NCBI GenBank assembly: GCA_002049455.2
Contig: KV919118.1
Span: 1-64,000 of the forward strand
Direction: 5' to 3'
Length of the DNA stretch: 64,000 nucleotides
Source: Porphyra umbilicalis
Lineage: Eukaryota; Rhodophyta; Bangiophyceae; Bangiales; Bangiaceae
The position numbers and the translations under genes are program-made. The notes under the pieces are model-generated. The model did no database searches and was not told where the DNA came from. It worked only from the letters and a program-made list of their open reading frames with translations. This document shows positions 42,273-53,654 of this stretch, piece by piece. Position 1 is the first letter of the stretch. Each line of letters begins with the position of its first letter.

Positions 42273-43326
42273 TGGGTGAAGCACTCGCTCGTGTGACGGG
42301 AAACACATTTGGCGCCATAGGATAGAATCCTTATTGTTTGAGCAAACGTTATTTTGGAGTTGGACATATCGTTCGACTCAGCTCGTCGAGATCTGTCCTG
42401 TGAGGCTATCTCCAAGTCAATATGATCGAATGTCAAGAACTGGTGGATGCGCACTGGTGACTACTGGCTTTTTCCCAAACTGTGTGTCTGTGTTCTAACG
42501 AAAAGTGGAAGCTTAGCTACCTGGTCCCTTCCCTGGGGGACCAACTTGTTTGGGGGATGGGGATGGCGATATGGGGATGGCGGATGGCATTTAGAGGATC
42601 CGGTAGAGATGCCTCATCGCCAAAATGCCATCTGAGATGGCTTTTTGGCGCACCGATAGACGTGCTGTAAGACGTCTTATCCGTCGCGCGCCCCTGACGC
42701 CCCCGAAATAGTGTGTGCAACCCTAGCTGTGACTGTGCATTGAAATGAACTTGCATGCTGAGGGCTCCTGGATGGCTCTGTGGGAGGCAAGGGCGATCAC
42801 AGCAATTCTCAATTCTGTGCTGTGAGCTGCTGTGAACTGCTGTGACTTGCTGACAGCGTTTCTCAGATCCGATCAATCCGTGGCGACGCGCCATATGTAG
42901 CCCGCGCCGGCGGCATCACCAGCTGGGTATTTGTCAGCACTCAAGTTCTAACTTCCCTGACAGTTCTCTTGGTCATCAATAGGACGCCTGAATGCCAAGG
43001 AGCCCTGCTTAGCAGCCTACTACGACACGAGAAACAGCAGGTCAGCCTCTGTCCGGCCGGTTGTGTCCTCTTCACATCAACGTCGAATGAGATCGCAAGG
43101 TTGCACAACGGCGATGCCAGTGCGCGGTCTGACGCCGGCGGCCGCCCTCGCGCCGCCCTCGAGCGCGCGGGGGCCGGCATCCTGCGATGTCGAGACTGAC
43201 AGTCTAGCCGTGGCCACGGTCTGCTGTGAGCCACACCTCCATGCCCGTGCGGCGGAGCCCATGTGCTGTACGCGGATTCACTGTGTCTGGAGGGGGGGGG
43301 TGCGAGGGGCAGGAGGCTAGAAGCGT
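42273..43326. other. Spacer
   Basis: No gene recognised. Small repeats such as GCTGTGA-GCTGTGAACTGCTGTGA at about 42,820 are the only structure. Confidence 0.3.
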
Positions 43327-45538
43327 CGTCAGAACAGTGGACACTCGAACGGGAGCCTGAATGGTCATGGAGCCCTTGAACGAGAGGTATCCCGTCCAGC
43401 CGTTTGTGTTATAACAAAGGCCTGAACGGGAGGAGGAAGCTATGCCAGGCCCTGAACCATCTCGTGGCTGATCCCGAGGTCATGCAAGACTGTTGCACTA
43501 ATCCAAGCATATGATATCCCTGCTATGGATTGCGAAGACGTTAACTGTCCAGGTCGGGGTCCTGCGCGGGCCTGGATGACTCTTGCCCACGACGATGTGC
43601 TGCACAAAAGTCGACGCCAAGGCATTCTCGGACCTGAGGTGCACGCGCGAGTCGGCGGCCGCCGCTCCAGAACTCACCCCGAGTTGGTCTGTGAAGTTGA
43701 TCGATGACTGAAGATTCCCTGGCCTTTGGGACAGGGTGCTCTCAAAGTGTAGTGATGCACACATATACTTAGATCAAGGGACTTGATCTTCGTTTCAGCG
43801 GTGGCAGGTTGCATTCGTGTCCTCAGGGATCTGAGGGCGTGTCAGTGTTGGAAGGGTCGCGATGACGCTAAAAGCGAATGGAGTTACGTGGCTGAGAAGG
43901 ACTGTCCTGCCACAGGGGTCACAGAGCGCGGACAGCGCCTGCCCCCCAGCCCCCCCCCACCGCCCCGAGTTGCGCGCGGCGACCGCGCGCAGCGACTTCC
44001 GGGGTTCAACGCGCCCACGATGACCCGCGGGTGATCGCGCCTGCGCGCGGCTTTTTTTTGTTGCGGCGGCTCGTCGGCGAGATTAGAAGCCATCTAGCGG
44101 CGCGGTTAGAGGCGCCCCGTCGCGCGGCGGTCGGTCCCACCCACCCGCCCGTGCGCCGTGTCGGCCTCCCCGCCCGCCCTGCGCAGGTGCGCTGCGCGGT
44201 GGAGTGACGGTCCCTCCCGTGGGCGTCGCGCGACGCCGGCGCCGCCGCGCTGCGGTGGCGGCGGCGGCACCCTTTTCCCGCCCCACGCCCCCCCCGCCAC
44301 GGAAACGTGGCTGTACGCGCCCCCATGCGCGCTCGCGGCTATGGAGCCGGCCTGCGTGCCCGGTGTCAGTGCGTCGCGGAGCGCGCCACTGCCCTGAAGG
44401 CCAGGGTATTGCACACACGTGCCTGGAATTTATGTACTTCGGGAGACGACGATTGATGTCAAGCATACATAGGAATGGTCGGCCAATCAAACTGAGCTAT
44501 ACCACATGTAGCCCTCGGGGCAGGCGTCTCTATTGTAAGAACGGACTTTTCTGGTCGATTACAGACAATTCACAGTGACAGGCTTAAGCCTCCAATGACC
44601 TGACCCTCCACCATCGCGCGGCGGGCGAGACCACTGCAGTCGTCATTCGTGTCGATCTCTCCCGGCTCTTGCTGTCGTGCACCAACGTCCCCCTCCCCAA
44701 CTGGGCGCCCCCCTACCATGCTGGGTCTTTGAGCCAGTCTTCCAACAGGTACATTGTGCGCTGTTTGTGGTTGGATCCTCTCCTGCCTCTCGTTCGTTTG
44801 TCTGTCATTGCGTGTCTTCCATCAAGGTCATTGCATTAGATGTTGCACTAGCGTAGAGGGAGCCCTCGTACACTGCCAAATGTGGTAGCTCGCATCTGAC
44901 TCATGCCTACATGTGCTACCGTCCATGCATGTTCTTTTCCTGCGTATCGTGTTTGTCTTTCTCGTACTTCCTGATTGGATACTTCTCTCCCCCCCTCTTC
45001 CCGACGTCCGTCCCCCGCTTCCTGCCCTCTATCTTGTACGTCCCCTGTTCTGTCCCGTCGTATTGTTGCTCTTGTTTCTTAGTCTTGTTCTCTCTCAATA
45101 TCTCGTTTGATGTGGGTTTGGATGGTACGTCATTTGTCGCGGTCTTGGTGCCTCGTTCGCGGTACTACGAGCCGACTGGCTCCCCCACTTGTGTTGCTGC
45201 CGCCGTTGGTACATGGTCAGCTATTGTGGCTGCGCTGTTTGGGTGTTCTCATGGCCGTAGTCCGAGCCGTTGTCCCTCCAGAAAAAAAACAGAGCAGCGT
45301 CGACGAGCAGTGTGCATGGGCCGCCAGCTACCTGTCTTCGTCCGGAGATTAGCGCAACAATGGTTGACCCTGGTTAACAGGAGAATTTATTAAGTGTGTG
45401 TCTCGGGATCTCTTAACATCTGACCTCGAGTTCAGCTCCGTCCACCTGATCAGCGTTTGTAACAGGAGTTCAGGCGCCGTGCCGTAACAGGGGCCTGAAC
45501 GGGATTTCCTCCCGTTCAGGATGTCCACTGTTCTGACG
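43327..45538. mobile_element. Candidate DNA transposon bounded by inverted CGTCAGAACAGTGGACA
   Basis: CGTCAGAACAGTGGACA at 43327-43343 recurs in perfect inversion at 45522-45538. Both are followed inward by CGAACGGGA/CCTGAACGGGA words, one of which (45494-45520) is an 11-bp-arm palindrome. The 2.2-kb interval contains dispersed repeat copy D and no recognised protein. Seventeen matching bases plus the CCTGAACGGGA motifs suggest terminal repeats of an element, or two inverted copies of a short one. Confidence 0.4.
43715..44428 (+). mobile_element. Dispersed repeat family, copy D
   Basis: 714 bp with TTCCCTGGCCTTTGGGACAG at the left and CACACGTGCCTGGAA at the right. It lies between the two inverted CGTCAGAACAGTGGACA motifs. 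Confidence 0.85.
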
Positions 45539-47087
45539 GTCGCTGCGCCACCGGTGACACCGCCGACGGGCACGCGTCGAGCGGCACCGGCTGCAGCGCG
45601 CTTACAAATCCACGACGGCCCACCGGCCCTCACGTAGCGCACGCGGCGGAGCGTTGCGTCGCGGCTTGCATTGGCCACAGGGGTGGCGGTGCACACCCCC
45701 TCACCGCTTGTACCTCTTGTAGCGATGTGCAGTTGCATGGTCGAGTGCAACGGGTTGAATCGAGTTTCTGCCCATCGATCATCAATTTTGATTTTATTTT
45801 GCTTACGGAGTCGCTTTCTCCTCACATGTGCCGACGGGGCACTCATCACTCTGTACCCCCCCTCGCACTTCGTTCTAGGAGCACAAGTGGAAGTACTCAG
45901 TGTTCCACCGCTTACCCGTCGAGATGACCCTCCACCTGAGCCCAACTCCTGTCTGATGCTACGCTGTATTGTGCATCTCACAAAAACTGGACCTCGGTGC
46001 ATCAGCTTCCGTTGCAAAATCACTGTTTCATTGGTTCAGGGGGCGGTTCATGATGCTGAAGCGGATGTTGCGGATCCAGTTTTTGTGAGAAGCACAATAA
46101 ATGGATGGTGACATTCCATGGTGACACCTAGCGCTGTGAAACGTCCAGAATGATGTAGTCCCATTGTATTGCACGAGTAAACACACTTTACTTGAGAATT
46201 GATCAGTTTAAATAATATTTTACTTGTGACTGTGACTCCTTTATCGATTGCTGTTTTTCTGACAATAGACAGATTTCAAATGAGTTCAGTCAACAGGTTG
46301 GACACCACGATGCGCGAATCCGTATGCGCCGCGTGGAGAGCGCTCGGAGAGCCCTACGTAGCGGCGGCCCCCGCCCTCCCACCAGTGGTCGAGGGCGATG
46401 CCGCCGCCGCAGACGCTCCGGGTGGCGCCGCCGCACGTTCCGCCCGCCGGGCCCCCAGTGTCTGACCGCCCGCCACGTCGGCGACGGGGCGGCCGACGGC
46501 GGGTCCGCGGCAACGCACCCGCGGCGCGCCCGCGTCGGCGACGGCGGGTGTTGCCGCAAGCGGCGCGGAGCGGGGGGGGAGGGGGGGGGAGCGCCGCCCC
46601 CGCTGTGTCCGTGTCCCCTCCACACCCCACCCCCGCCGCGGGGGGGGACGGGCGCCAACGTCTGCAGACGCCGCCGCCCTGCGGTGCTGCCTGCGGCCGC
46701 GAGCGTGCCAGTGCCGTTTTGCTTCGGCCTGCTCTGGCGCGGCGCAGACGGGGTGCCCCCTCCTCCCCCCTCCAGCGGCGCCCCCCCGCCGCCCCCCGTG
46801 CGCGCGTTCCGCCTCTGACGCCGGCACACGCCCGCACCGCCGCCGCGCGTCGGTCGTGGCCGCCGCCGACGCGACGCAGGGGCGGATCCGCTGCGCCGGC
46901 CGCGGCGCCCCTCTTCCACGCGTGGTCCCCCCCCCCCCGCCCCCCTCCTCCCATATACCCGCGTCGCCGCCGCGCCCGCCCATACCCGCGTTCTCCCCCC
47001 CCCCCCCTGCCGTCCGTGTACACGTCGCCCACCCCCCCCACCCCCCCCCAAACCCCGCCCCCCCCCCCCCCCGCCCCCCTACCCACC
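44429..47087. other. Spacer, then GC/C-rich upstream region of the Hint gene
   Basis: 44,580-46,290 is AT-moderate with no recognised gene; a 160-codon plus-strand frame at 44,911 has no domain. 46,330-47,087 is GC-rich, with several C8-C14 tracts just before the Hint gene start, especially at 46,930-46,945, 47,000-47,010 and 47,058-47,080. Confidence 0.35.
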
Positions 47088-48461
47088 ATGCCGCTCCGCC
47101 GCACGCGGGCGGTGCACGCCGCCGCGGCCGCGTCGGTGCTCGCGGCGGCCGCCGCCGTCCTCGCCGCCCCCGCCCGCGCGTCGGTGCTCGTGGTGCCCGC
47201 GGCGGTGGGCGCGGTCCCCCCCTCCCCCCTCCTCCCCGCCCCCCCGGCGGTGCGGCAGTCGGCGGCGGCCGCGTCGGTCGCCGCGTCGTGGGCGCTCGCG
47301 AATGGCGCGGTCGGCGGGTGCCCCCAGACGGTCGTCATTGACGGCGCCGCCGCGGCCGAGGGCGGTGGCGTCACGACGCTCGCCGCCGACGCTCTCGTCG
47401 TCGACGGCGCGGCGTGTGCCGACGGCGGGCGCCTGGCGATGCTGCCGGGCACCGCCGACGGGGTGGCGGGGCCGACCGCCGACGTGCTCCGCGCGGCGGA
47501 CGCGCGGTTTGTGTTTGGCATCGTCTCGGAGCCGCTCTCGTGTGGGCGGTGGGCGTGGCCGACCAACACCGCCGCCTACTTTTTTGGGGGGGAGGACGCC
47601 CTGACTGTGGGCGCCGGCGACGCGGCCGTGGAGCTGCCGGCCGCCACGCGCTACCTGTCGGTCCAATTCCCCGACACGACCCGCCGGTCATGCGTGTACA
47701 CCGCCTCCCGCGTGGCAGAGGGGCGGGGGGAGGGGGGGGAGGGGCCCACCCCGACGCCCGCCGGCGGCGGCGGGAGCGATGGCGTCGGCGGGGGGGAGGC
47801 GGACGCGTCCCCGTCCGAGTCGGCCGAACCCGAGTCGGCCTGCTTCCCCGCCTCGGCTACGGTGGAGGTGGCCGGCCGCGGGTCCGTTGCGATGGGGGAG
47901 CTCGCCCTCGGCGACCGGGTGCGCGTGTCGGCGTCGGCGTGGGAGCCGGTCGTCTTCTTTTCCCACCGCGACGCGGCCGCGGTGGGGGCGTACGTGGCGC
48001 TGACGACCGCGTCGGGGCGGGTGCTCGTCGCGACGGGCGGCCACCTCATCTACGCCGCCGACGCGGCGGCGGCGGGCGGGTGGGGTCTCAAGCCCGCCTC
48101 CGCGGTGGCGGTCGGGGACACCCTCCCGCTCGTGTCCACGGACGGCGGCGGCGCCGCCAATGCCAGCGCCGCCGCCGCTGCCGGCGGGACGGTCGTGGGC
48201 GTTGCCCCCGCGGCGGCGGCGGGCTTTTTCAACCCCCACACCCCGAGCGGCGACTTGATCGTCGACGGCGTGCGCGTGTCGGCCTACACGACCGCCGTGC
48301 CGCTGCGCGTCGCGCGTGCGCTGATGGGGCCCGTCGCCGCCGCCGCGTCGTGCGGGCTCGTCGGCGACGCGGCGGGCGGGCGCGCGCTCGCGGGGGGGGC
48401 GCCGCGCCTCGCCGCCGCCGCGCGGGCGGCGGCGGGGCTGTGGGCGTCGGTGGCCGCCTAG
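47088..48461 (+). CDS. Secreted protein with C-terminal Hedgehog-type Hint domain
   Basis: ATG 47088 follows CCCACC and opens 457 codons. Residues 1-31 look like a signal peptide (basic MPLRRTR, then an Ala/Val/Leu core, cleavage near APARAS). The middle domain has spaced cysteines (GGCPQTVVIDG, LSCGRWAWPT, RRSCVYTA). A Gly/Ser/Glu-rich linker leads to a Hint domain: catalytic Cys252 in SACFPASATVEVAGRGSVAM, GDRVRV, VVFFSHRD, then T-x-x-H (Thr316, His319) in VLVATGGHLIYAAD, and FFNPHTPSGDLIVDGVRVSA. These are the autoprocessing residues of Hedgehog proteins, where Hint cleaves itself from the N-terminal domain. The sterol-addition region of animal Hedgehog is not evident. Such 'Hog' proteins without a signalling domain are known from algae and other protists. 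The role of the N-terminal domain is unknown; a cell-surface or wall role is inference. Confidence 0.9.
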   Translation: MPLRRTRAVHAAAAASVLAAAAAVLAAPARASVLVVPAAVGAVPPSPLLPAPPAVRQSAAAASVAASWALANGAVGGCPQTVVIDGAAAAEGGGVTTLAADALVVDGAACADGGRLAMLPGTADGVAGPTADVLRAADARFVFGIVSEPLSCGRWAWPTNTAAYFFGGEDALTVGAGDAAVELPAATRYLSVQFPDTTRRSCVYTASRVAEGRGEGGEGPTPTPAGGGGSDGVGGGEADASPSESAEPESACFPASATVEVAGRGSVAMGELALGDRVRVSASAWEPVVFFSHRDAAAVGAYVALTTASGRVLVATGGHLIYAADAAAAGGWGLKPASAVAVGDTLPLVSTDGGGAANASAAAAAGGTVVGVAPAAAAGFFNPHTPSGDLIVDGVRVSAYTTAVPLRVARALMGPVAAAASCGLVGDAAGGRALAGGAPRLAAAARAAAGLWASVAA

Positions 48462-48599
48462 GTTGGGGGGGGCGTGCGCGCGGGCGCGCGGGCGGGCGGG
48501 GTCCGCGGGGCGTGTGCGTCATGCGCCGCGTGGGCCTTTTTTTTTTTTTTTTTCCAGCGTTTTGTGCAACTCGTTGGCCGTGCCCTGGTTGGTGCCGTA

Positions 48600-48740
48600 G
48601 GCGCCCGGCGCGGTGCACCGTGGGCGCCCGGCGCGGTGCACCGTGGGCGCCCGGCGCGGTGCACCGTGGGCGCCCGGCGCGGTGCACCGTGGGCGCCCGG
48701 CGCGGTGCACCGTGGGCGCCCGGCGCGGTGCACTGTCGGC
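48600..48740. repeat. 23-bp minisatellite, six copies
   Basis: Six head-to-tail units of GCGCCCGGCGCGGTGCACC plus GTGG follow the Hint gene by about 140 bp, after a run of about 18 T. The unit length (23) is not a multiple of three, so it is not coding. GGTGCACC is itself a palindrome. Confidence 0.85.
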
Positions 48741-49158
48741 GCCGCGTCGGCGCGCGACCCCTTTCGTCCAGCTCCCCGTGTCCCGTCGACGGCGCCACGC
48801 CCCCGTCCGGCTGCGTGACACTGGGAAGTGTGTGAATGCACGGTACACGGGGCCCGCCCAGTGCTGCGCAGCAATCAAAAAAGCGCAAGCTTTGGGGGCA
48901 CGCAGACAACAGACGCTGGGGCCGGCCCGTAGGGACCGGCTCGGCGCCGACCGTCTGACCGCGCGGTGCGCGGCGTGCGCGCCCCCCCCCCCCTTCATAA
49001 CCTACACGGTGCCCGCGTGGGGGCCCCTCACCCTCATACGTACACCCACACGCGGTCTCCTCAGCGGCATGGCCTGCCGCCTCCTGCGTACGCAGGGCGA
49101 ACCCCCCCCCCACCCCCCACCAGCCAACACGCACCGCACCCGCACTAAAGCCACAGCT

Positions 49159-50196
49159 CTAAGCCTCGGCGCGCGCCTTTTTGGCCGGCGGCGGCGCGCC
49201 GCCGTCGGCCGCCGCGGCCCCACCCTCGGCCGCCGCCGTCACAGGGGCCGCCGCGTCCACCTCCTCGTCGGGGCGGGGGCGCTTGGTCGCCTCGCCCGTG
49301 GCACACGCACCGACGGCCGGCGGATCGACGACCATGGACGACGGCGTCGTGGCGCCCACGGCCGGCGCGGCGTCGGTCGCCCCCTCGGCGGGGGGGGCGG
49401 CCGCGTCGGCGTCGCGCGCCGCCGACGCTGCCACCGTGGCCGTTGCCGCTGTGGCGGTCGCCTCTGTCGCTGCCGCAGTGCCCTTGGCGGCCGGCGCGGT
49501 GGCCGACACGGCAGCAGGTACGGTCGCCGACGCGGCAGCCGGCATAGCGGCCGGCGCAGCGGGCAGCGCGGCGGCCGGCGCGGCAGCTGGCGCGGCAGCC
49601 GGCGCAGCGTCCGTCGCGGCGTCCGGCACGGCAGCCGACGCGGCGGCCGGCGCGACAGCCGGCGCGACAGCCGGCGCGGCCGCCGGCGCGGCCGCCGGCG
49701 CGGCCGCCCCCCCCCCCGCTTGCCCTTACCCGCCGCCCGCCACGCCGCCTCGGCCGCCTCCAGCAGCGACCGCGCGGCGCTCCCCTGGGGCGCCACCGCC
49801 GCGGGCGTTTCCCCCCCCCCCTCGGGGACGGTCGGGTCCCCCCCCCCCCCAGCAGCGCCGCCACCGCGTCGGCGTGCCCCCCCGCCGCCGCCTGGTACAA
49901 GGCCGTCCGGCCCGTATCCGTGCGCGCGTCGACGGCGGCACCGGCGGCGAGGAGCGCGCGCACGGCGGGGGCGTGGCCGCCCCACGCCGCGTAGTGCAGC
50001 GGCGCGCACGCGTGGAGTTTGGTGACCACACCCGTGTCGGCGCCCGAGGCGACCAGGGCGGTGATGGCGGCGGCGTGGCCGCCCTCTGACGCCACGTGCA
50101 GGGGGGTGTACCCGTACAGGTCCGTGTCGTGGACGGTGGGGGGGGGGAGGGGGGGGAGCGCCTCCCCGTCCGCGTCATCGTCAGACGACGCGCACG

Positions 50197-50255
<59 letters not shown>

Positions 50256-51413
50256 GAGTCGTCGTCCGAGTCGTCGTTGTCGTCGGCCGCGTCGTTAGCG
50301 TCGGCCGCCTCGTCGGCAGCGACGACCGTGTCGGCGTCGACGGACTTGTCGGCATCGACGAACTTGTCGGCGTCGCCCGTCTTGTCCGTGGCGACCTTGT
50401 CGTCGCCGTCGACGGCCGTGCCATTGGTCACACCAACGGCGGTAGGGGCCTCGCCATTGACACGGTCGGTGGTCGTGGCGGTTTCCTCCTTGGCCGCCGC
50501 CGTCGCCGCAGCGCCCTTGGGATCACCGCCAACCGCAGCAGCGTCCGCCTTGCAGACGGCCGCCGCGTCCGCCGCGGGCGCGCCGTCGGCCTCGACAGTG
50601 CCGGCGGGCACACGACCCGCCACGTCACGACCGCCCGCATCTCCATCCGCGGCCACGGAGGACGCGGCTGCCGCGCCGGCGCCTCCCGCCGGCGCAACCC
50701 CAGCACCCACGGGGGCACCCCCCCCCTCCTTGCCGGCACCGTCGCCGCCGTTTACGCCCCCCCCCCCCCCCCCCCCGCGAGCAGCGTCCGCATCGCCGGC
50801 ACATCCCCACGCGCCGCCGCCGCGTGCAGCGGCAGCGGCCCCGCGCGGCCACTCGCAAGCACCATGGCGAGGAGGCCCGGCGGGAAGACGGCACCGACGG
50901 CGGCTGCGGCGCCGGCCGCGTCCGCCTCGCCCCCGTCGCCGTCGCCGTCGTCGTCGACGTTGCCGTCTTGCGGATCACCGCCGCCATCGTCGTCGCTCGA
51001 CGCGGCGGCGGCGGGGGGCACGACGGCGGGCACGTCTAGGAAGGACACGTGCTTGGCGGGTCGGGGGGGGGGGGGGGCGCCGCACCGGCCGCCGCCACGT
51101 CCGTCGTCGCACCGTCGGGCGCGGCGGCCGCGGCGGGTGTGATCGCCGCGGCGGCGGGCGCCGCGCCTGCGGCGGCAGCGGCGGCCGCGGCGGCGGCGGT
51201 GGCGGAGACGGCGGGGGCGGCGGCGGCGGGCGCGGCGGGCGCGTCCACGGCGGCGGGGGGGGCGGCTGGCGGAGCGGCGGCGCCGGGTGCCGCCGTTGGC
51301 GCCACCACCGCCACCGCCGCCGACGGCGGCGCGGCCGGCGGCGGCGGCACGGGCGCGGCGGCAGGCGGCGGCGGGGCGGCCACGGCCACGGACGCGGGGG
51401 CGGCGGGCGCCAT
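49159..51413 (-). CDS. Ankyrin-repeat protein; frame changes at homopolymer tracts
   Basis: Reading leftwards from ATG 51411-51413 (MAPAAPASVAVAAPPPP): an Ala/Pro-rich start, then KHVSFLDVPAVV and an ankyrin-like unit (PLPLHAAAARGDVPAMRTLL). A linker with a DSDDSDDSDDS tract follows, then three clear ankyrin repeats (YGYTPLHVASEGGHAAAITA, CAPLHYAAWGGHAPAVRALL, GRTALYQAAAGGHADAVAAL). The protein ends in an Ala-rich tail with KRPRPDEE and PPAKKARAEA, possible nuclear signals. To follow it the frame must step at a G15 tract (about 51,063-51,077), a C20 tract (50,757-50,776), C11/C13 tracts (49,811-49,850) and a C11 tract (about 49,707-49,717), each time in the same direction. Sequencing or assembly error in homopolymers is the simplest cause; real slippage or pseudogenisation are alternatives. 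Ankyrin repeats mediate protein binding; the partner is unknown. Confidence 0.7.
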
Positions 51414-52669
51414 GGCGGGCGACCGCACCGGCGGGCGGGCAGGGGGCGGCACGGCGGGGCGGCGGTCGGCGCGGCGGCGGGTGCGGCGGCGGCGGCGCGC
51501 GTCACCGCCGGCGCGGACAACCGATGGGCGCGGGGCGGGGGGGGGTGGCTGGCGGGGGAGCGGGGACGCGGCTGACCGCCGGCGGCTGACCGCCGGCGCG
51601 GGGCGGGGTTGACGGCGCGCGGCGCGCGGCGCGGCGTCGACACCCCCCGACGGACGCCAGCGGGGCGCCGGGGGGCGGCTCTCGGGGCGGCGCGCGGGCA
51701 GCGCCTGCGCGGCCGCTGCGCGCAGCGCCCGGCCGGCTCGCGCGCGCACTGCACATCGCGAAAACATCTAGCGACCTTGTAAACGCTCCGCCAACTGGCA
51801 GATGATTGTGGAAGGAAATTGTTGGGTTCACAAGAGGCATTGGGAGAACTCTGGTGAGCGAAGCGCTGGGTGCCAAATTAAACCTGGTGTCGGGATATGT
51901 TTTTTGCTGCATGGTTTACGGCAAGAAAAGAAGTCTTGATCCACCATATCCCGTTCACTCCCTCACAACAGGAAGAGTAGGAAGTCGCTACAAGACCTCC
52001 TAGACCATAATTTGTCTCTCCCGGAGCCACCTGGAGGAGCCTCTGATGCGTCGACAGGGGGGGGAGGGGCAGGGGGGGTGGTTGAGGGGGAGGCGCTGGG
52101 GGGGCGCGGGGGGAGGCGGTCGCCGACGCGCCACAGTACGGCGTGCTGTCCGCCACGGGCGCCGCCGCCTTCGCGGCTGGTTGCGCGTCGCCGCCCGCGC
52201 ACGTCGTCTCCCCCCCCCCCCTCCCCCGCCGCGACAATCACCTCTGCCTCTCTCGCCGGCAGGCCATGGCCGCCGGGGGCGGCCCTGCATGCTGGGCCGC
52301 TCGTCTGCATGCAGGGCCGCCCCCTTTGCATGCAAATAGCGCTGCTCGAGCGGCGCCTCAAACAAAGCGTCGACGGGCTCCCACAGCCGTGTGAAATTAT
52401 GCGCTGTCTCGAGACAATCTGAAAGGCACCCCTCAGCAACCACGGCCGGGGCTTCCTGCCCGAGTGGAACCTCACGCCCCCCGGCAAGGTGGGCGGGAGG
52501 TCGGCACAGCTCGTTGCTGACAGCCGCCGCCTCCGGGTGCGCCCCCGCAGCGTACCCCCTCGGCCACGGCTGGGCGCTCTCTGCCGTTTCAAAGTCCGCG
52601 ACTCACCCTTCTTTCCTCTGCAACGGGCCGGCGGGGGCGAGGGACCAGGGGGAGGGGGAGCCGGAGGAG
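51414..52669. other. Spacer
   Basis: GC-rich to about 51,760, then AT-richer unique sequence (51,770-52,010), then G-rich DNA. A GCATG[C/A]AGGGCCGCC-type short repeat occurs at about 52,290-52,330. No gene recognised. Confidence 0.3.
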
Positions 52670-52872
52670 GCGAACCGGGGGAAGGGGCAGCGGGCGTTGG
52701 GGGAGCGTGGGGATGAGGCCGTGGCGGTGGCGAGGGAGGGGTGTCGGGGGAAGGAGGACCGGGCGTGGGGGGAGCGTGGGGATGCGGCCATGGCGGTGGC
52801 GAGGGAGGGGAACAGGGGGAGGGGGACCGGCCGTGTTCGGAGCGTGGGGATGAGGCCGTGGCGGCGGCGATG
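52670..52872. repeat. 66-69-bp minisatellite, three copies
   Basis: Three consecutive units each contain GAGCGTGGGGATG[A/C]GGCC followed by GGCGGTGGCGAGGGAGGGG or a close variant. Unequal unit lengths argue against a coding repeat. Confidence 0.75.
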
Positions 52873-53654
52873 GCGACAACCCGGGTGGGCAGTGGGGAAC
52901 GGGGTGGGGAGCTGTGAGGCGGCGGCGGCGGTTGCGGCGGCGGGGGTGTGCTGTGGTGGTGTCGGGGGTGCGCGGTGGCCGCTGTGGTGACGGTGGTTGC
53001 GGTGTTGGACGTGTGCGTCGTCGGGAAGAGTGCCTGGCGGCGGCGGCGGTGGCGGCGGCGGGGATGTGTGTGGCGGTTGTGGCGGCGGCGGCCGCCGTGG
53101 TGGCCCGGCTGCGCGGTGAGGCACGGGTAGGGGGGGCTGGCAGCGGGGACGGGCGGGCCGCGTGGGCGGGGTGCACGGGGCCTTGAGCGGAAGAAGTAAA
53201 CGGAACGCTAGTATGCGTCGTTTTCTTTCCATGAAGCCACCGACGTGCAGGCCATCATAGTAGCGACTGCCAGAACATTGCTAAAGGGGAGACGTTGCAG
53301 AGGTGGGCTCCCGATCCTTATTGAATCGCTTGCAAGATGTCTCAGGAAGTGTCTACCTATCCTTATCAACCTGTATTAAAAATATCACAAAGCAGATCGC
53401 TGCACGAAGGTCAAGAAGTTGAGTGCACGTTATCTGTTACCAGCACCAAATAGAATGTCATGACCAGAAGTGCAGAGAAGCCCGGAAGCGATCCGTTCAA
53501 GCTCGTTTTCCTCAATTTCGCGATGTGCAGTGCGCCTCGCGCGCGCTCCTCGCGCGCGCGTGACAGGCGGGTGGGGCGGCGCCGGCTCGCCCGCCGCGCC
53601 GCGGTGAAAAAGGGCGCGGGTGCGCGCACCGCGGCAGGCCTTTGGGTTTGAAAG
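52873..53654. other. Spacer
   Basis: 52,910-53,190 is GGC-rich low-complexity sequence; 53,200-53,650 is AT-richer unique sequence. No gene recognised. Confidence 0.3.

Noticed and set aside
44911-45393. 160-codon plus-strand frame with hydrophobic, Cys-rich start
   Set aside because: Pyrimidine-rich DNA gives such text by composition; no domain and poor start context.
46286-47569. 427-codon minus-strand frame overlapping the Hint gene
   Set aside because: Low-complexity Gly/Arg text opposite a gene with clear domains.
48600-48740. CRISPR-like array
   Set aside because: Units are contiguous 23-bp repeats without spacers in a eukaryotic context; it is a minisatellite.
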